Notes under the pieces: model-generated
What the model saw: only the letters and a program-made list of their open reading frames with translations
Told to the model about the DNA's origin: nothing
Databases searched by the model: none
Source: Archegozetes longisetosus
Taxonomy: Eukaryota > Arthropoda > Arachnida > Sarcoptiformes > Trhypochthoniidae
DNA: 64,000 nt
Assembly (NCBI GenBank): GCA_018873245.2
Contig: JAEMBT020000005.1
Location: 13,320,001 to 13,384,000 of the forward strand
Direction of reading: 5' to 3'
Shown: piece by piece, positions 58,679 through 64,000 of the stretch
Position numbering within the stretch: the first letter of the stretch is position 1
Layout: each line of letters opens with the position of its first letter
Position numbers and translations under genes: made by a program

Positions 58679-59051
58679 TCCTAAACCAGTTTTAAGACGT
58701 CGAAAGTATAGTAAGTCTAAATCAGAGAAGATCGAAGAAACTCCTACAAGGGATTCAGGTATTGATGAAGGAGATGGTGATTATGAGGATGATTATTATT
58801 TAGATGATAATGAGAGTCATGAAGATGAAGAAGCTTGGGGTTCAGCTTCGCCTCAGACTAGAGTTAGAACCGAAGCAAAAGTACAGCGATTTATCAATCC
58901 GTTTTCAATGATGAGGCGTTTGAGACCTACTCGGCGGAGACCGTATTTGAATCAACCGAACCGTATGATTCCCGGCGGGACATTTCGCATGAGATTTTAT
59001 TTGGATGGAAGGGAGAAAAGGGAAGAGACTGATCAAAATTCTGATTATTAG
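57603..59051 (+). CDS. secreted poly-threonine, charged low-complexity protein
   Basis: An uninterrupted 482-codon frame with a signal peptide (MLIKILKIILIILSFNATSEG). No globular domain is recognised. Residues about 230-335 alternate basic and acidic blocks with Val/Ile-rich words of the type KIVIEHKDDD, AIVIEEEFVD, HVIVEEERD and MIIVEKD. Residues about 339-360 are nearly all Thr, then PKPVLRRRKYSKSKSE, an Asp/Glu-rich stretch (DGDYEDDYYLDDNE) and a basic C-terminal part with RRLRPTRRRP. The Thr run suggests dense O-glycosylation as in mucin-like or matrix proteins, and RRxR sites could be furin-cleaved; both are inference. Single exon, same strand as its neighbour, 720 bp downstream. Possible roles are cuticle, silk or salivary matrix; none is shown. 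Confidence 0.72.
58621..58679. repeat. ACA/ACG trinucleotide repeat coding for threonine
   Basis: About twenty ACN codons, mostly ACA and ACG with occasional ACC/ACT and one TCT, in frame within the secreted low-complexity protein. Expected to vary in length between individuals. Confidence 0.9.
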
Positions 59052-60852
59052 TTAGAATTTTATTTGTAACTCATTTTATATTATCTTTAGTGATACAAAA
59101 TGTACTCAATGTAATTGAGATTTCGTTAGACTATTCATTTGAAAGAATTAGTTGTGAATTTCTATTTTGTTTAATAATTTAGCTGCAAATGACTAGTAAA
59201 CATAGGGATTTTAGTTCATTTGAATGATTTAATAATATATTGATTGCGGAATTTTAGATGAGATGTTACGCAATATCTGGCGATATAACAAAATTTTTAT
59301 ACGTAAATGTGCAAAAAAGATTATTTCATGTGTTTCTTTGCTATAGCCTATGAGCTTATAATTTTAATGCTCGAATAGAGTTTTTATTAAACTTTTCACT
59401 CGGAGTTACGTGAACAGCACTGAAATGTGACTTTTTCGTATTTCCTTTTCTTTATACTCTGCTCGTACTAGACTCGCCTTCTTTGTTTTTTATTCAAAAT
59501 TAGATTTTTTTATCTTTTAAACACTTTGCAATACCCAATAGGATAATTGAAAGGCTAATTTCAAAAATATGCAAATTTATTTACCCTGAGACGCGTTAAT
59601 TATCCATTCAAAAGTTCAAACAATTTAATTATGAGAGCAAAACTGATAAGAAAATTAATATTCCATTTAACGAAAGTTCATAAGAATCACACAAACCATT
59701 CAAGTATGAAAAAAGGGAATTCAAAAGTTTTGATTTATACGTCAATTTTTAGGTCTACTTATTATTCAGTCATATGAAAATAAAGAATAATAATAAAATA
59801 ATATATGTACACATAAAGAGTTCTTAGATTTAACGAACATCGTTATAGTTCAAAAGTTAGACTTTAAAAGTGATATTTTGATACTTGAAATCTTTATTCT
59901 TTATAAATAAAACGAAAAGTGTGACGAGTAATCATCTGAATTGTAAAATTTTTCTTATATTTTCATTAGACATGCAAATCATTTTTCTCAGTTGATTATC
60001 AATACTAAACGGATGCAAAACAATTATTATTAGTGTTACAGTTGAAAAATTAGTTAATTTTTTTGTCTAATTAAATTTAGTTTAACATTAAGTATCAATG
60101 CGTACGATACGAGTCACGGTCATTGGCATGATTTCACTTTTAATGTAATTTTGTCTTTAATAAAGTGTTTTTTCTTCCATTTTATAGTCTAATAATTTTT
60201 CAACAAAAAGATACTTTTGTTTCAAATTTAGAAAATAAGCAATCAATATTGTATTTATATTTTCACTAAATATTAAATAACTTTTTCAACAGAATAATCG
60301 TATCTGAAAAATATCAACTAATTATCACATTATGGTTAAGTTTGATAAAAGTTTTTAAAAACTACTTTGCTATTTCTTAATAGTTTTTAAACCATTGTTA
60401 TCCAAATTTTTATATAATTATCACAAATCTACAGCATTTTTAAGGAAAATATTTGAAAATTATTATCAGCAAAAACAATATCTAGCTTGGAATATATTTT
60501 GATAATCACTTTTCAATTAAATAGAAATTAAGTGAATTTTCATTAGTCTGAGATCTTTCCAAAATCTAAGTCATTCATTGGTCCAAATTAAGATCTTTTT
60601 TAAAAAAAGAAAGAAATATATGCTTTGCAAAGCCAAAACTCACTCATGGGTTTTCATGCATTAAGTAATCATTGTTTGGTTCAATTCAACTAATAATACG
60701 TCACTTTTTCTGATCAATTATTTATGTAATTTCCGATAATGAAGAAATTGACAAACAGTTTAAATGACAAATAATCAAAGGGGAAATATTAAATTTGCTT
60801 CTAATTTCAAGGCGAATATATAACAATTAAAATTAATTGATGCATGCCTCAG
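59052..60852. other. intergenic, no gene recognised
   Basis: Nothing coding or repetitive seen between the poly-threonine gene and the VPVK/Gly-rich gene. Confidence 0.55.
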
Positions 60853-60860
60853 TATATAAA
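60853..60860 (+). promoter_or_regulatory. TATA box of the VPVK/Gly-rich peptide gene
   Basis: TATATAAA followed about 25-30 bases later by TTCACATTTCAATTC, a plausible initiator. The ATG is 140 bases downstream, giving a 5' UTR of about 115 bases. Confidence 0.7.
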
Positions 60861-61000
60861 CGCTTGTAGATCGTTCACATTTCAATTCAACTTTCAACAC
60901 AAAAAGTTTTTGAAAGTAAAAATTTGTTTATTTGCTTAAAAGCCTGAATAAATCTCATTCATTCACTATCGTAGTTGTTTAACTTTGACTACCAAAAATC

Positions 61001-61327
61001 ATGAATTTCTTGCGATTCATTATGATTTTCTCAGTAGTTATACTATCAATCACTATAACTACAGTCTGGTCTGGATGTAAGCCTCAAGTCATCTACAAAA
61101 AAGTTCCAGTTCCTGTTCCGTACCCAGTGATCAAGAAAGTTCCCGTTTATAAAGAAATCAAAGTCCCGGTAAAGGTACCAGTCAAAGTTCCTGTACCAGT
61201 AAAGGTACCCGTCAAGATACATAAGGGACACGGAGATGGTGGCTATGGTGGTGGTCATGGCGGTTTCGGTGGTGGTTTCGGTGGTGGCCATGGAGGTGGC
61301 TACGGAGGTGGTGACGATCATTATTAA
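61001..61327 (+). CDS. VPVK-repeat and glycine-rich secreted peptide
   Basis: 108 residues in one exon. A signal peptide (MNFLRFIMIFSVVILSITIT) is followed by a short Cys-containing segment (WSGCKP). Residues about 30-74 are KVPV/PVPV repeats (KKVPVPVPYPVIKKVPVY, then VPVKVPVKVP). Residues about 78-104 are Gly/His-rich (GGYGGGHGGFGGG), ending GDDHY. This layout occurs in arthropod cuticular, silk-associated and antimicrobial Gly-rich peptides. A structural extracellular role is likely but not proven. TATA box at 60853. A minus-strand frame across the same bases is a shadow. Confidence 0.85.
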   Translation: MNFLRFIMIFSVVILSITITTVWSGCKPQVIYKKVPVPVPYPVIKKVPVYKEIKVPVKVPVKVPVPVKVPVKIHKGHGDGGYGGGHGGFGGGFGGGHGGGYGGGDDHY

Positions 61328-61717
61328 GAACTTTTCAAGAATTTTGGGAACTTTAACGGCAAAAAATATCGTTTTCCGTGAATTTATGTCAACTTTCGTG
61401 AAATTGTTTTATTTTTATTTAATTTGAAAATTTCGTATTTCATACTGTTTTTCGGGTTTTCTATTTATTATATTTTTTCGTGATTTTTAAACACTTAAAT
61501 TTGTATCATTTAATTTGTTTGATTTAATAAGAATCGCTTTACTTTTGAAATATCAATTTGTTGAACTTTTTGAACACCTATTATAGAAACGCAAAAAAAA
61601 CTTAAACTGTAATTATTCAGAAGTTCAAAACTTATAGTATAGCCAACAAACCCGTTAATAATGCCACGACATAAAGTTCAAGCTGGAAGTTATCAAAAAC
61701 TTTTTATTTGGAATATC
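61328..61717. other. 3' flank of the VPVK/Gly-rich gene
   Basis: Non-coding AT-rich sequence containing the presumed 3' UTR; no canonical AATAAA was located close to the stop codon. Confidence 0.45.
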
Positions 61718-62318
61718 TAGAGCTGAGCATAAAAGACCTGAGGTCTTCTAGAACCTCCGAACTTGAGGTCTTTTGAGGTTCAGGTCCGGATCCTGGTCCT
61801 TAATATCAGTTAAGGTTCAGGCTCGAGTTCTAATAAAATGGCTCAGGTCCGGTCCTGGTCTTTAGGAAAGACCTCTGAGTGAAGACCTCTTGAAATACTA
61901 TTAATAATATTAATGGTTGAAATGAATGTTTGCATCGCAATATTTGCACTTCAATTTTTTACTTCTTATATCTTCATAAAATGCTTCTATCTTATAAAAC
62001 GAACACTCTCACTTATATCTGAGTCTAGTATGACAAAAGCCGGACTCATTTTAATTAATATTTCAATCTGAATTGAGTTAGCATTCAATAAACGCAACAG
62101 AAAATGATTTCATTTATTACATTATATGAGCAAAATAATTCATAGAAACTGTTGTTCTACAATATGATACTTTTTATTCAAATAAACAAAATACAGTTGA
62201 GGTTCAGGTCTTTAAAAGAGGTCCTATGAGAGGTTCAGGTTTGCAATTTTATGAGAGGTCCAGGTCCACATTCAGGTCTTTCAGAAAGACCTCCAGGACC
62301 TGGACCTGCTCAGCACTA
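61718..62318. mobile_element. hAT-like MITE with AGGTC-rich arms
   Basis: 601 bp. The ends are TAGAGCTGAGCA and the complement of TGCTCAGCACTA, flanked by GGAATATC (61710-61717) and GGAATATT (62319-62326), an 8-bp duplication with one mismatch. The arms are filled with AGGTC/GACCT and CAGGTCC words in inverse orientation (61725-61890 and 62195-62310). An 8-bp duplication and a GCTGAGC-type end fit hAT. A plus-strand frame at 62226-62417 crosses the right arm and is not a gene. Confidence 0.75.
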
Positions 62319-62326
62319 GGAATATT

Positions 62327-64000
62327 AGTAAGTTTAAAGCATGCGAAGGTGAGTCAGTTCAGGTCTAATAAACCAGCCGATCCTCACAACCAGCCATACT
62401 TCTCAACAATATCGTAGAAACTAATAAAAACAGTACTGACTATGCCTGCATCTCAAAACAGCGAGTTTTAAATCATGCTCACGAGGAAACCAGTAATATG
62501 AAAACCCTTATTAAATAGTTAGACATAACATAATGATCGGACTAAGATAAAAGCAATAGGCTAGGTTGGTTAGAGTTAGATTTGATGTGTAGTGATCATA
62601 GGATCAATGAGTTTTGTTCTCTAGTATATAAAGTTTGTTAAGAAAATATTAAAACCCATTAAAATTTTTATAAACCTCATCTTTTAATCTTCATCGTGAA
62701 TCGAAAATTCATTTTTTCTCGAAATTCAAGCGATTTTCGATTGTTTTTTAATTAGAGGCCCAGGAATAGCGTTAGCCAATGAAAATCAATAAGTTCCTAT
62801 GGCATGTGGCGAAAAGAATATTTTAAGTCTGGCCAAATGGTTTAAAATTCCTATAGCAGATGCAAAACTATTTTCTTAATATGTAGAAGTTCAAATATAA
62901 AAATTTTATCTAATCCAGTGAAGTCATTCAACCGGTTCGCATCTGTTCGGTCGAATCGGTTGTTAATAATGTAATGAAATCCAGAACTGGCTGATTTGGT
63001 CTGTTTCGTTTATACTTTCTTGAAATATCATTCCACTTTCCAACGATAACATTTATTTAACTACTTGTTCCTAAACAAATTAGATATATCTTAAATATTA
63101 TCAATTAAAATAGCTAAATAATTTCATATAAAAAATTGGCGATTGAAGAGAACCAGTTTTTAACGAATTGGAATGACACCACTAATCTTATCCATATATA
63201 AAATTTTTACAATGCCCATAGGATTGAATAAATTTTTGAAACAAAACCTTGGAAAGCGCTATTTTAATGTGCGAATTCATTTTTAAGTAAAAATGATTCA
63301 AATTCAAAGATTTTAGCTTAAAATACTATCCCAATAATACGTCTCTTTTGGCTGGAGTGAGAAAAGTCCACCATTAGACCTTTCTGTCTTCCAAAGGGTT
63401 CGAGAAAGGCTATAAGATGTTCTGTTTGAAAACAAGTCAGTATAATTACAGCAAAATTTAGCTCTATTTTTCCAATATTAGATTCTTTCTAAGCTTTATA
63501 AAATTTGATAAAAGTTTGTTATTAATTCAGTTTTGGTCTCTCGTGCTCTCATATTTCAGAGTTCATTGAAAATCACAATGAAATCTTAAAAGCAGTCGAG
63601 TCCGATATAGAATACAGGTTGAAAATAAATAAAAATAAGCATTAAATCTTTCTCTGTTTGATCCACATTTCAGATGTGTGTAGTCTTATCTTTATGCTCT
63701 AACGAAGTGGCATCCATAATTGAATATGACTTTTCTCAAGATTGAATTTTTATTCTTCAAATGAATGGTTGTAAAAATTAATTTATCAAAATCGATATGT
63801 TGTATAACCATGACATATTAAACGGTCTAATTTTTATTTAATCGAAAGCATTTTAGTCGAATATAGTGAGTCGGATGTCTTAAGTCTAAGGCTCGTGTAG
63901 TCTGAATTTTTAAAGTCGAATAATGACTCGAAAATAAGGAAGTTTAAGTAAGTTTGAATAGATAAAACTTTATTAAGAAATGGTTACTAAGATTTCATAA
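62327..64000. other. intergenic, no gene recognised
   Basis: No supported gene or repeat to the end of the window. Confidence 0.5.

Overview
This is a nuclear window from a multicellular animal, very probably an arthropod. It is strongly AT-rich, protein-coding genes are split by GT-AG introns (one apparent GC-AG), and the gene content fits an arthropod: secreted triacylglycerol-lipase-like proteins, a VPVK/glycine-rich cuticle- or silk-like peptide, low-complexity secreted proteins and an EB-module membrane protein. Most of the sequence is DNA-transposon debris (Tc1/mariner, Helitron, piggyBac-, Harbinger- and hAT-type non-autonomous elements). A PLAT domain on invertebrate lipases would suit a mite, springtail or similar lineage, but I cannot place the species.

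Layout. 1-3.7 kb: no gene seen. 3.7-9.3 kb, minus strand: a four-exon gene for a small single-pass membrane protein (signal peptide, EB-like cysteine module, transmembrane helix, Ser/Arg-rich tail). 9.3-14.4 kb: mostly featureless, with one Tc1-type deletion derivative. 14.5-53 kb, minus strand: a tandem cluster of four pancreatic-lipase-like genes (A 14.6-18.4, B 22.7-31.2, C 41.6-48.6, D 49.8-53.0 kb). A to C share one 8-exon plan with the same intron phases. D has a propeptide exon in place of exons 1-2 and one extra intron. Genes A and B lie in a recent segmental duplication (about 14.47-19.39 and 22.58-32.15 kb). B carries a 4.7-kb nested transposon block in intron 3, bounded by a 9-bp target duplication. 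Between the lipases lie a foldback element with CAATTCAGCGC repeats, piggyBac- and Harbinger-like MITEs, a DD36E-spaced transposase that appears to contain its own intron and is interrupted by two nested Helitrons, a Tc1 deletion derivative, and a 745-bp palindrome carrying two copies of a small secreted-protein reading frame. 55.3-59.1 kb, plus strand: two neighbouring genes for acidic, low-complexity secreted proteins of unknown function. 61.0 kb, plus strand: a single-exon VPVK/Gly-rich secreted peptide with a clear TATA box. 61.7-62.3 kb: a hAT-like MITE. The remainder shows no gene.

How it fits together. The lipases keep serine, aspartate and histidine at the expected catalytic positions, a cysteine-bounded lid and a C-terminal PLAT domain, so they look like secreted digestive or yolk/haemolymph lipases expanded by local duplication. 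Gene C has Asn in place of the conserved His before the nucleophile. A/B identity changes along the gene (near-identical ends, diverged core), which suggests gene conversion. All exon junctions were inferred by eye from reading frame, phase and similarity between the four copies; no transcript evidence was available.
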